From positions 96,594 to 160,593 of the forward strand of contig NZ_VULZ01000007.1 of assembly GCF_009696445.1 (NCBI RefSeq): a stretch of 64,000 nt of DNA, written 5' to 3'. Of the stretch, positions 8,978 to 17,818 are shown piece after piece. This DNA is from Porcincola intestinalis (GTDB taxonomy: Bacteria > Bacillota > Clostridia > Lachnospirales > Lachnospiraceae). Made by a program: the position numbers and the translations under genes. Under the pieces are notes generated by a model, which was not told where the DNA came from, did not search any database, and worked only from the letters and a program-made list of their open reading frames with translations. Every line of letters begins with the position of its first letter. The first letter of the stretch is position 1.

Positions 8978-10072
8978 TTATTTCGCCTCCTTCTTCCGGA
9001 CAATTCGGTACTGGATGAAGAACTCACATCCAATCAGGAAAAAGATGATGATGCTCGTCAGGATATCCGAGAATGACTCGTTGAGGTTAAAGTTCGTCGC
9101 CACCTCGCCGGCCCCCTTGGACATGAACGTAATCAGGAAACTCGTGAAGATCATGCCAAATGGATTGAACTTTGCCATCCACGCAACCAGGACAGCTGTA
9201 AAGCCCCGCCCGTTTGCAAGGGTTGTCGTGATGGTGTGGTCCGATCCAGCGACAAGCATGAAACCGGTCAGTCCGCAGATGGCGCCAGACAGCAGCATCG
9301 TCCGAACGATGACTCTTCCAACCCGGATACCGACATATCTTGCCGTATTTTGGCTCTCTCCGACAACCGCCAGCTCATAGCCATGCTTGCTGTACTTCAT
9401 ATAGCCGAAGATAAAGACGGTCACCGCCGCCGCGACAATGACAGTCAGCAGGTACTTGTACCGCCCGATGACCGGCAGCCAGCCGGCGTGACTGGACTGA
9501 TTGATGATGCCGACCTTTCCGGAGCCCTTCGGTTTCTCCCAGAGGATGATAAAGTATGCGCAGAGCTGAATCGCAACATAATTCATCATCAGGGTGAACA
9601 GAGTTTCATTGGTGTTCCACTTCGCCTTGCAGACCGCCGGGATCAGCCCCCAGATGCCTCCGGCAATGACCGCTGAGACAAGACTGAGCAGAATCACCAG
9701 TCCATTCGGCAGACGGCTTCCAAGCGTGATCATACAGGCAGCCGTTGCGAGGCAGCCGATCATGACCTGTCCCTCGCCCCCGATGTTCCAGAACTTCATT
9801 CGAAACGCCGGCGCCATCGCCAGGGAGATCAGAAGAAGGACGGAAAGATCCTGCATCATAACCCAGAACCGTCTCTGCGAGGCAAAGCTTCCGCCGAAGA
9901 TGGTCACCATGACGTCGAATGGGCTTTCCCTTGTCAATGCCCAGGTGACAACCGCACATACAAGGATGGCACACAAAAGCGCAAGCGCTCTGATCGCCAT
10001 CGCCTTGTACCAGGTGATCGCAGATCTCTTTACGATATGAAGTCCCGTACCGTTTTTCGTCTTATTCTTCAT
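8978..10072 (-). CDS. BMP-family ABC transporter permease (first permease)
   Basis: A 364-residue permease of the NupP/YufP branch. A basic cytoplasmic N-terminus precedes about eight transmembrane segments. Family motifs seen include RMKFWNIGGEGQVMIG near residue 110 and GESQNTARYVGI near residue 230, the EAA-like loop that docks on the ATPase. Its start overlaps the end of the ATPase gene by four bases, and its stop abuts the next permease, which indicates a tightly coupled operon. Confidence 0.92.
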   Translation of the reverse strand: MKNKTKNGTGLHIVKRSAITWYKAMAIRALALLCAILVCAVVTWALTRESPFDVMVTIFGGSFASQRRFWVMMQDLSVLLLISLAMAPAFRMKFWNIGGEGQVMIGCLATAACMITLGSRLPNGLVILLSLVSAVIAGGIWGLIPAVCKAKWNTNETLFTLMMNYVAIQLCAYFIILWEKPKGSGKVGIINQSSHAGWLPVIGRYKYLLTVIVAAAVTVFIFGYMKYSKHGYELAVVGESQNTARYVGIRVGRVIVRTMLLSGAICGLTGFMLVAGSDHTITTTLANGRGFTAVLVAWMAKFNPFGMIFTSFLITFMSKGAGEVATNFNLNESFSDILTSIIIFFLIGCEFFIQYRIVRKKEAK

Positions 10073-11595
10073 GATGCGCCTCCCAGCGAAGTCATCAGCA
10101 GGCCGACTTCATTCTTGTTTGCCTTCTTCCCATCCAAAATGCCGGACACCTTTCCTCCGCACAGGACAAGAATGCGGTCCGCCAGTTCCAAAAGCACATC
10201 CAGGTCCTCGCCGACATAGACGACCGCGACTCCCTTTTCCTTCTGTTTATTCATCAGGTCGTAAATCACATACGACGAGTTGATGTCCAGTCCCCGCACC
10301 GCATAAGCTGTCAGGAGAACGGTCGGATTGGATGCGATCTCGCGCCCGACAAGCACCTTCTGGACGTTGCCGCCCGAAAGTCTTCTGACCGGTGTGGAAA
10401 GGCCGGGCGTGTCGACGGAAAGCTCCTCGACGACCTCCTTCGCCAGATTCTGCGGAATCTTCCGGTTCGTGAACGGACCCTTGCCCTTCCGGAAGGAACG
10501 CAGCATCATGTTATCTGTCAGATCCATGTTCCCGACCAGCCCCATACCGAGCCGGTCCTCCGGAACGAATGACAGAGCGACGCCCATCTCGGCGATGGCC
10601 TCGGGATCCTCCCCTACAAGACTTCTCTTTTTGCCATTGTCATCGATGTAGGTGATCTCGCCGGAATCGATCTTCTGAAGACCTGCAATCGCCTCCAGAA
10701 GTTCCCTCTGACCGCTCCCGGAAATCCCCGCAATTCCCAGTATTTCTCCCGAGCGGATATCGAAGGAGACGTCATCCAGCTTCCGGATGCCGTCCACGCT
10801 GCTGACCGTCAGTCCCTTCACGACAATCCTCGGCTTTGCATCCTGCGGCTCCGGACGCTCGATATCCAGCTTCACGGCATGGCCGACCATCATATCGGTC
10901 ATCTCCTGCGTGTTGGTCTCCGAGGTCTTCAGGTTGCCGATGAACTTCCCCTTGTTCAGGATATCCACCCAGTCGGAGATCTCCAGCACCTCATTCAGCT
11001 TGTGCGTGATGATGATGATCGCTTTTCCATCCTTCTTCATGTTCCGAAGAACATCGAAGAGGCGCTCCGTCTCCTGGGGCGTCAGAACGGCTGTCGGCTC
11101 ATCCAGGATGAGGATATCCGCCTTGCGGTACAGCATCTTCACGATCTCAACCGTCTGTTTCTGTGAGACAGACATATCATAGATCTTCTGATTCGGATCC
11201 AGCTCAAAGCCGTACCTGTCGCAGATCTCGGAAATCCGCTTCGAGGCCGCCTTCAGGTCGAATTTTCCTTCATTCAGCCCGAGGATGATGTTCTCAGTCG
11301 CCGTCATGACGTCCACGAGCTTGAAGTGCTGATGAACCATGCCGATTCCCAGATCCAGAGCGTCCTTCGGAGAGTGGATAAACTCCTCCCTGCCGTTGAT
11401 GTAGATATGGCCGGAATCCGGGTAGTAGATACCGGAAAGCATGTTCATCAGCGTTGTCTTTCCGCTTCCGTTCTCTCCCAGAAGAGAGAGAATCTCCCCC
11501 TTGTAGATGTCGATCGACACGTGATCGTTTGCAACTACCTTTCCGAATGTCTTGGTAATGCCGCGCATGCTGACGGCGGGCTGTTTGTTATCCAC
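10069..11595 (-). CDS. BMP-family ABC transporter ATP-binding protein (two NBDs)
   Basis: A 508-residue energy-coupling subunit with two fused nucleotide-binding domains, as in sugar and nucleoside importers of this class. The first NBD has Walker A GENGSGKTT (about 38), a Q-loop, and Walker B LILDEPTAVL. The second has ISGSGQRELLEAIAG, the signature LSGGNVQK and VRGLD in place of a canonical Walker B/Glu. An asymmetric second site of this kind is usual for the family. It lies 105 bases after the binding-protein gene, a gap holding a weak hairpin (11622-11650) that may tune expression. Confidence 0.93.
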   Translation of the reverse strand: MDNKQPAVSMRGITKTFGKVVANDHVSIDIYKGEILSLLGENGSGKTTLMNMLSGIYYPDSGHIYINGREEFIHSPKDALDLGIGMVHQHFKLVDVMTATENIILGLNEGKFDLKAASKRISEICDRYGFELDPNQKIYDMSVSQKQTVEIVKMLYRKADILILDEPTAVLTPQETERLFDVLRNMKKDGKAIIIITHKLNEVLEISDWVDILNKGKFIGNLKTSETNTQEMTDMMVGHAVKLDIERPEPQDAKPRIVVKGLTVSSVDGIRKLDDVSFDIRSGEILGIAGISGSGQRELLEAIAGLQKIDSGEITYIDDNGKKRSLVGEDPEAIAEMGVALSFVPEDRLGMGLVGNMDLTDNMMLRSFRKGKGPFTNRKIPQNLAKEVVEELSVDTPGLSTPVRRLSGGNVQKVLVGREIASNPTVLLTAYAVRGLDINSSYVIYDLMNKQKEKGVAVVYVGEDLDVLLELADRILVLCGGKVSGILDGKKANKNEVGLLMTSLGGAS

Positions 11596-11700
11596 TGTCG
11601 CACCTTCCCTTCACTGAAGAAGGCAGCACAGGTCTTGCTCCCGTACTGCCCTCCTCTTAATTGTCAGAGACGATCTCTCTGCCTGGTATTCAATGTGTCA

Positions 11701-12999
11701 TCAGCCAAAGTTGGTATCCAGAAGCTTGATGCCATCAATGCCGGCTGCGTTGTCCGCGTCAACCAGATCGAAGTACGGAGCACTTCTGTATTCAGACTCA
11801 TGGAAATATCCATCCGACACGACCTTGGTATCCGGCGTGTAGTTGTCATCGGTATCTACATCTGCCAGATAGCTGTCGTCAAGCGCTGCCCCCTTGAACG
11901 TGAAGGCGGAGGTGTCAAATACATGAACGGTACCTGCCTCAAGTTCCTTGGTAACCTCGTCAAGCTTCTCCTGTGTTCCCTCTGCAGCGACACTCGTGTT
12001 GAGATCTGTCAGCTTGACAGAGCCGCTTGCAAGTGTTCCTGTCCAGTCAGCCGGGATCTCCTTGCCCTCTGCAACGGACTGCATCATAAACTTCATGTAC
12101 GGAGCCCAGTCAATTCTGGAGGAAATCAGATAGGTGTTCGGGCATGCATCCTGCGTGGACCCGTTGTAGGAGACATCCGGAACCCCTGCTTCCTCGCAGG
12201 CTGTAGGAGCACCCATGGAATCTGCATGCTGGGAAATGAGCACGCAGCCGTCGTTGATCAGGTTCTTTGCGCCTTCCTTCTCAGCCGTCTCATCATACCA
12301 GGATCCGGTGAAGGTAACCTCCATCGTTGCACTCGGACACTGAGATCTTGCGCCAAGGAAGAAGGAGGTGAATCCGGAGATAACCTCTGCGTAGGTGAAG
12401 GCGCCGACATAGCCGATCTTCGCCTTGTCCTCGGTAATCTTGCCGTCCTTGATCATCTCGTTGAGCTTCATGCCCGCTGCGACGCCGGCCAGATAGCGGC
12501 CCTCATAGATGGCAGCGAACGCGTTGTGGTAGTTGCTCAGTCCTTCGGTGTGCGCCTTCGTTCCGGTTGCATGGCAGAACTGGACATCCGGGTACTCCTG
12601 GGCTGCCTGGATCATGTAATCCTCATGTCCGAAACTATCCGCAAAGACTGCCGCGCATCCCTGGTCTGCAAGGTCTGCAGCCGTCTCGTAGCACTCCTGG
12701 CCTTCCGGGACATTGGTCTTCAGGATAATCTGGTCATCTGAAAGACCGAGTTCCTTTGCCGCTTCCTTCGCTCCGTTGATGAAATTCAGGTCGTAGGTTG
12801 AATTCTCATCGTGAAGGAAAATGAAGCCGAACTTCATATCGGACGGAATCGTCACATCCGCCTCCGTCTCAGCTCCCGCAATGAAAGCGCCACCGCTTGC
12901 CTGACCTTCCGTCTGGGCTTCAGTCTCCCCCGCAAATGCCGGGCTGCAGGCTGTTGCAGCCATTGCCAAACTCAGAAACACAGCAATCTGTTTTTTCAT
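11701..12999 (-). CDS. BMP family substrate-binding protein
   Basis: Extracytoplasmic receptor of the transporter. An N-terminal export signal (MKKQIAVFLSLAMAATAC...) is followed by an acidic ETEAQTEGQ spacer and the Bmp/Med fold, with typical stretches KFGFIFLHDENSTYD, FADSFGHEDYM and IGYVGAFTYAEVISG. A cysteine at about residue 18 could be lipidated, but the lipobox is not canonical (ATAC), and cleavage after AFA is the alternative. The ATG at 12999 is preferred because AGGAGG lies eight bases upstream; the GTG six bases earlier is too close. The first gene of the operon, it is driven by the promoter at 13054-13082. Confidence 0.92.
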   Translation of the reverse strand: MKKQIAVFLSLAMAATACSPAFAGETEAQTEGQASGGAFIAGAETEADVTIPSDMKFGFIFLHDENSTYDLNFINGAKEAAKELGLSDDQIILKTNVPEGQECYETAADLADQGCAAVFADSFGHEDYMIQAAQEYPDVQFCHATGTKAHTEGLSNYHNAFAAIYEGRYLAGVAAGMKLNEMIKDGKITEDKAKIGYVGAFTYAEVISGFTSFFLGARSQCPSATMEVTFTGSWYDETAEKEGAKNLINDGCVLISQHADSMGAPTACEEAGVPDVSYNGSTQDACPNTYLISSRIDWAPYMKFMMQSVAEGKEIPADWTGTLASGSVKLTDLNTSVAAEGTQEKLDEVTKELEAGTVHVFDTSAFTFKGAALDDSYLADVDTDDNYTPDTKVVSDGYFHESEYRSAPYFDLVDADNAAGIDGIKLLDTNFG

Positions 13000-13053
13000 C
13001 CTCACTACCTCCTGGCGTCAGCAAAAACGCAAAATTAATAAGGAACTAGCTAG

Positions 13054-13082
13054 AGTATAACAGCGCGTTTTGTCAGTGTCAA
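13054..13082 (-). promoter_or_regulatory. Sigma-A promoter of the BMP transporter operon
   Basis: TTGACA (13077-13082) and TATACT (13054-13059) on the minus strand are spaced by 17 bases, 55 bases upstream of the binding-protein start. No purine riboswitch was recognised in the leader. Confidence 0.85.
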
Positions 13083-13209
13083 TGAACGATATTACCATGA
13101 ATTCAAAATATTTTTATATAAGCTGACAAAATGTTAGAATACCGCTCCAATATCCCAACATTTTCTGTCTGAATGCCTAAATCGGAATGGTTTCGGATCG
13201 TTTGCCGGG

Positions 13210-13228
13210 TTCCGTAATTATTACGGAA
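13210..13228. repeat. 19-bp near-perfect palindrome
   Basis: Nine-base arms TTCCGTAAT/ATTACGGAA flank a single central base. It lies just past the stop of the TPR/AAA gene and upstream of the BMP operon promoter. There is no U tract, so an operator site is as likely as a terminator. Confidence 0.5.
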
Positions 13229-13239
13229 TTATATCGATG

Positions 13240-16200
13240 TTACCGCAGATCCTTTGCTTTCAGGATCACCCTGTTCTGTTCGTCGTAGCGCTTCTTCGCA
13301 GACTGAATCCTGCGGAAGAATTTCTGCGAATTCCGGATCGCACGGCTTGTCAGCTCCACGACATTGGTGATCGATACCTGTTCGCCCGACTTGGCCGCTG
13401 CATCCAGCCTTGCCCTGAGCGCTTCCCTTGCGTCTTCCGAGAGCGTGCAGTCCTGGCTCTCCGCATAAAGCTGACCGAAGTTCACCAGATCCTGGCTGCT
13501 GAACGTCGGGATGTAGATCTGCGCCGTGAACTTCATCGTAAAGCGCGGATGGCGCATCAGGAGGTCATGAATATACCGCTGTTCATCCTCCAGAATCATG
13601 ATCATCCCGTCTGTCCGGAATTCCATCGCCGTTGTCAGCTGATCGACGATGCTGTCTTCCAGATCTCCGGCCTCCTCGACAATCAGGACCCCTCCCGCAA
13701 TCTTTGCGATCGTTGCCGCAATGTCCTTGCGGTTCAGGTCAGCCGCGTAAATCCGCGCCATCTTGACCGAATGCGTCCCCATGTCCTCCGCGACAGCCTT
13801 TGCGATGCCCGTCGCGATCGTCGTTTTTCCACAGCCATGCCCGCCCAGAATCAGGACATTGCCTGTGCGGGATGTACGGTCTCCATTCCGGCTCTCTGCC
13901 TGCTCGATTGCTTTTGCAATCTGTTCCTCCAGATTTCCGATCCCGAGGAATCCCGAGAACAGCTCTCTCTGATAAGGCTTCAGGTAGGATCTGCCGGCTG
14001 TCACCTGCGGTTCTCTGACATCCGTCTGCGGAAGGACCTCGCGCATGGACTGCTCAGACGTCCGCTGGACAGTCTCTTTCTCTGAGGCAGCATGCGGCTG
14101 CTCATCTGCCGGCTGCCTCTCCTGTTTCTGCCTTGATGCTTCCGCGCGGGCTGCGGCTGCCTGCCCAAAAGGCTGAATCCCATCTTCCGGCTGTCCCTGC
14201 GATGCCGCTGTTTTTCCTGCATCCTCTTTCTTGGCCTGCGCTTCAGCCTCCGATGCAATTTGCTCCGCAACTCTCTCGCCGGCCGTCTTTGCCTTCAGCT
14301 CTCTCTGTCGGAACTGTTCGTGAAGCTTTGCGATTTCCGCTGTCGGAAGAACCCTTGTCTTTGCATCCAGGATATCCTCTACCGGTCTGTTCTTCCAGTC
14401 CTCCGGGCGGAAAGATGCCGCCTGTTCTCCTGCGGTACCTGCTGACGGCTGCGCTGCTTCTGCGCCTGCTGATGAATGCACGGCTGCATCGGCTGACGGC
14501 TGCGCTGATGCATCTGCTGCCTGCGGTGCTTCCTCGGATGCTGACGGCTGTCTCGCGGTGCCTGCTGACGGCTGCACAGTTGTATCTGTCGGCTTCTGTG
14601 CTTCTTCGGGTGCTGACGGCTGCGCTGCTGCATCCGCTGACGGCTGAACTGCCGCATCTGCCGATGGCTGTGCTGCTGCATCTGCTGACGGCTGAACTGC
14701 CGCATCTGCCGACGGCTGTGCTGCCGCATCGGCAGTCTGATATCCCTCTGTGTCTTCTCCTTCTGCAGCATCAGTGCGATTTTCAGACAGCGCACCATCT
14801 GCTTCCTGCGGCTGCATGGTGACGTGATCCATATCTTTTCCCTCCGAGATCACTCTGCGGACGGCATCCCCCTTGTCCTCCATGGACAGAAGGATGTCGT
14901 CAATCGTCAGCTTCGGCGCCTCTGCTTTCTTTTCCTCCGGCTGATTGATCCCAAGGGACATCCCCAGCCCTCTGGATACGACAGCCTCCTCCTGATCTTC
15001 CTTCGACTCTTCGATCGCACGGTCAAGCTGCTGCTCCTCCTCATCGACCACATCTCTCGGTCCGATGCCGGATATGATTTTTTTCATGCTCTCTGACAGA
15101 TTCTGCTTCAGATTTTTCTCATCGTAATGAACGCCTTCATCAACCGGCCCTGACAGCTGATCTGCAGCAGGCTGCGCACTGTCACTGTCCGCAGAAGATG
15201 TCTGTGAGAAAGCCGTCTCCGGCCGCATAGCGTCCTCTGCCTTCCGCTGCAGCATCTCTGTATGATCCGCCTGTGCGGAAGCCGCCGCCTGCGCAGCCGG
15301 CTGTTCACTGGGCTGACCGGCTGACTGTTCATCTGTCTGTCCAACCGGCTGACCGGCTGGCTGCTCAACAGGCTGGCCTGCGGACTGTTCATCTGACTGC
15401 CCGACTGGTTGCATCTGCTGCGGGCCCCCTGCAGTTTCCTGTGCAGCGGGCTGACCGAGCGGCTGCTCTTCTTCCCGCCGGGCTGTCTCAGCCTCCGCCT
15501 GCTGTTTTGCCCGTGCTGCCCTCGAGATATCCTCCGCAAGCTCCGACTTGATCGCATCCTGCTGGATCGTTGCACGCTCTGCCCTCGCCTGCTGCAGATA
15601 GGAAGCCTCGGACTCCTCGTCCTGATCATCATCCTGGGCCACTTCATCAAAGCGGCTGTCATAAATCTCCTGCTGCCTTGGGGTGAGCGGCGCGATCTTC
15701 TTTTTCAGCTCCAGCGCCTTGATTACATATTTACCACTCTGGTACCAGAGCACCAGATCGTCACAGGTGTTGATACATTCCTGCGTCCTTCCGGCCTCCT
15801 TGTAGAGCTTCGCCAGCTCGTAGGACCAGCGCTCGCTGTCCTTTTCCTGTGCCAGGTATTCCTTCAGAATATTGATCTGCTCGTCCAGTGACGATCCCCT
15901 GCCCCTGTAGATTTTGTACTTCAGGATATACTTGTTGTTGTCCCTCGGCGCCGCCTGAACAAACTCGGAATAATACTCGATCGCCTCATCAAACTGTCCC
16001 AGAGCAATGGTACACTCCACCAGCCTATACAGAACTGTCCGGCCAAGGGGGCTCCTGCGATATGCCCTGAGCAGAAGATTCTTGCTCATATCATAGCGGT
16101 TCACCGCCTCATAGACCTCGCTGATCATCAGAAGCGTCTGGACATTCCGGACTCTCTTCCAATCGATCGAATCCGCCACCTGCGCCGCAGAATTGTAATC

Positions 16201-16260
16201 CTCAACGGCAATCAGCCGGTTGATCTCACTCAGTTTCTCCTGGTACTCTTTTTTATCCAC
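13240..16260 (-). CDS. Large TPR-like / AAA ATPase protein with disordered repeat region
   Basis: About 1000 residues in three parts. The N-terminal ~210 residues form helical TPR-like repeats. A long Gln/Ala/Pro/Ser-rich middle (about 250-770) has tandem repeats. The C-terminal ~250 residues form an AAA+ module with Walker A GGHGCGKT, Walker B GGVLIVEEAGDL and a sensor-like ILEDEQR. This module resembles the CbxX/SpoVK-type ATPases. The start is uncertain: GTG at 16260 has GAGGTGA five bases upstream, while an ATG at 16299 would overlap trkH by 20 bases. It follows trkA-trkH closely and is probably in the same operon. Function is unknown; a scaffold or remodelling ATPase is plausible. Confidence 0.8.
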   Translation of the reverse strand: MDKKEYQEKLSEINRLIAVEDYNSAAQVADSIDWKRVRNVQTLLMISEVYEAVNRYDMSKNLLLRAYRRSPLGRTVLYRLVECTIALGQFDEAIEYYSEFVQAAPRDNNKYILKYKIYRGRGSSLDEQINILKEYLAQEKDSERWSYELAKLYKEAGRTQECINTCDDLVLWYQSGKYVIKALELKKKIAPLTPRQQEIYDSRFDEVAQDDDQDEESEASYLQQARAERATIQQDAIKSELAEDISRAARAKQQAEAETARREEEQPLGQPAAQETAGGPQQMQPVGQSDEQSAGQPVEQPAGQPVGQTDEQSAGQPSEQPAAQAAASAQADHTEMLQRKAEDAMRPETAFSQTSSADSDSAQPAADQLSGPVDEGVHYDEKNLKQNLSESMKKIISGIGPRDVVDEEEQQLDRAIEESKEDQEEAVVSRGLGMSLGINQPEEKKAEAPKLTIDDILLSMEDKGDAVRRVISEGKDMDHVTMQPQEADGALSENRTDAAEGEDTEGYQTADAAAQPSADAAVQPSADAAAQPSADAAVQPSADAAAQPSAPEEAQKPTDTTVQPSAGTARQPSASEEAPQAADASAQPSADAAVHSSAGAEAAQPSAGTAGEQAASFRPEDWKNRPVEDILDAKTRVLPTAEIAKLHEQFRQRELKAKTAGERVAEQIASEAEAQAKKEDAGKTAASQGQPEDGIQPFGQAAAARAEASRQKQERQPADEQPHAASEKETVQRTSEQSMREVLPQTDVREPQVTAGRSYLKPYQRELFSGFLGIGNLEEQIAKAIEQAESRNGDRTSRTGNVLILGGHGCGKTTIATGIAKAVAEDMGTHSVKMARIYAADLNRKDIAATIAKIAGGVLIVEEAGDLEDSIVDQLTTAMEFRTDGMIMILEDEQRYIHDLLMRHPRFTMKFTAQIYIPTFSSQDLVNFGQLYAESQDCTLSEDAREALRARLDAAAKSGEQVSITNVVELTSRAIRNSQKFFRRIQSAKKRYDEQNRVILKAKDLR
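14440..14740 (-). repeat. In-frame repeats encoding QPSADAA units
   Basis: Degenerate tandem units of about 24-30 bases encode QPSADAAV/QPSADAAA and variants in the disordered middle of the AAA protein. A second, related set (QPxGQ/DEQSAG) lies at about 15290-15420. Confidence 0.85.
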
Positions 16261-16279
16261 TTCTGTCACCTCACTGGCA

Positions 16280-17812
16280 TCAGCCAAGTTCCATTTCAAG
16301 GCTTCCGCTCATCATCAGATCGTTTTCCGCTTCCCGGCTCCTTCTGACATGCTTTCCTCTCAGAACAGAACCCTCCGCCCATGTATGGGGAGAAAGGAGG
16401 ATCAGTACAGGAAGGATCTCCAGTCTTCCGGCAATCATATCAAAAATCAGCACACAGGTGGAAAATGCGCCATACCCGCTGAAGTTTGAAGCCGGTCCAA
16501 CTCCTCCAAGCCCCGGGCCGATATTGTTCAATGTCGCCGCCACCGCGGAAAAATTCGTCTCAAGTCCGAAGTTGTCGACTGAAACCAACAGAACCGAAAG
16601 CCCGAACACCACGAAGTATGCTGTAATAAAGACATTGATGCCTCTCAGTACTGCGTGATCCAGCACCTTTCCGTCATAACGGATCTTGCGGACATCATTC
16701 GGATGAATGACGCTGTCCAGCTCTTTCATGATCGCCTTGAACACCACCTGGATTCGGGATACCTTGATGCCGCCTCCCGTGCTTCCGGCGCAGGCGCCGA
16801 CAAACATCAGAAGTATCAGAATCCATTTGGAGAAGGCAGGCCAGATGTTAAAATCCGTGGTTGAAAAACCGGTTGTCGTGATGATGGATCCGACCTGAAA
16901 GGCCGCATCCTTGATCGCCAGCCCGATGCTTGTATAGGATCCCCGTATATTGATCGTCATCAGAGCAACGGCTGCCCCGATGATTCCATAGTAGGTCATC
17001 GCCTCCGACACCTTCGGCACTTCCCGGATTCTGCCCATCATGATCAGGTAGAACACACTGAAATTTGTCCCGAACAGGATCATGAAGACCGTGATCACAA
17101 CCTGCTGGAAGATCGTATATGTTGCACAGCCCGAATTCAGGACTGAGAACCCGCCCGTTCCGGCTGTCCCGAAGGTAATGCAGAGCGCGTCAAACAGCGG
17201 CATCCGCCCGAGCACCAGAAACAGAAGCTGCAGGACTGTCAGGAAAATGTACATCTTGTAAAGAAGACCGGCTGTCTGACTCGCCTTCGGCACCATCTTC
17301 TTGACGCTAGGGCCCGGACTTTCCGCCTTCATCAGGTACATCGCACTTCCCCCGGATGCGAGCGGAATAATGGCCATGACAAAGACCAGAATGCCCATTC
17401 CGCCTACCCAGTGCGTGAAGGAACGCCAGAACAGCAGCCAGTGCGGAAGCGCCTCGACATCTGACAGGATAGAGGCGCCGGTTGTCGTAAAGCCGGATGC
17501 CGTCTCGAACACAGCATCAAACATATCCGGAATATGGCCGGACAGCTTGAACGGAAGCGCCCCGAAGATGCTGTACAGAAACCAGATCAGCGCGCAGATG
17601 ACAGCTCCCTCCCGCGCATAGATCCTGTGGTGACACGGTCTGGAAACGGCTCCCAGAAGGAGTCCCGCCGCCGTTACAATCCCCATCGAGACAAGCAGCC
17701 AAATCACGCTGGCCTCCCGGTAGATCGCCGCCACGATGGCGGAGGGCGCCATAAACCCGGCCTCAAAGACCAGCATCCACCCCAGAATCCGGAATATCAT
17801 TGCATAATTCAT
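16280..17812 (-). CDS. trkH: Potassium uptake protein TrkH/KtrB family
   Basis: Membrane subunit that carries potassium across the cell membrane. The 510 residues hold about ten to twelve transmembrane segments arranged as four M1-P-M2 repeats. Filter-like segments are seen, including ASGFTTTGAS, FGTAGTGGFS, TTTGFSTTDF and NIGPGLGGVGP, each with the conserved glycine. It starts seven bases after trkA ends, and the pair forms one operon. The gene has the usual length and no disruptions. Confidence 0.95.
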   Translation of the reverse strand: MNYAMIFRILGWMLVFEAGFMAPSAIVAAIYREASVIWLLVSMGIVTAAGLLLGAVSRPCHHRIYAREGAVICALIWFLYSIFGALPFKLSGHIPDMFDAVFETASGFTTTGASILSDVEALPHWLLFWRSFTHWVGGMGILVFVMAIIPLASGGSAMYLMKAESPGPSVKKMVPKASQTAGLLYKMYIFLTVLQLLFLVLGRMPLFDALCITFGTAGTGGFSVLNSGCATYTIFQQVVITVFMILFGTNFSVFYLIMMGRIREVPKVSEAMTYYGIIGAAVALMTINIRGSYTSIGLAIKDAAFQVGSIITTTGFSTTDFNIWPAFSKWILILLMFVGACAGSTGGGIKVSRIQVVFKAIMKELDSVIHPNDVRKIRYDGKVLDHAVLRGINVFITAYFVVFGLSVLLVSVDNFGLETNFSAVAATLNNIGPGLGGVGPASNFSGYGAFSTCVLIFDMIAGRLEILPVLILLSPHTWAEGSVLRGKHVRRSREAENDLMMSGSLEMELG

Positions 17813-17818
17813 GGGATA

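Noticed and set aside
14133..14822. Plus-strand Leu/Pro-rich frame inside the AAA protein gene
   Set aside because: Antisense shadow of the repeat region with no RBS or motif.
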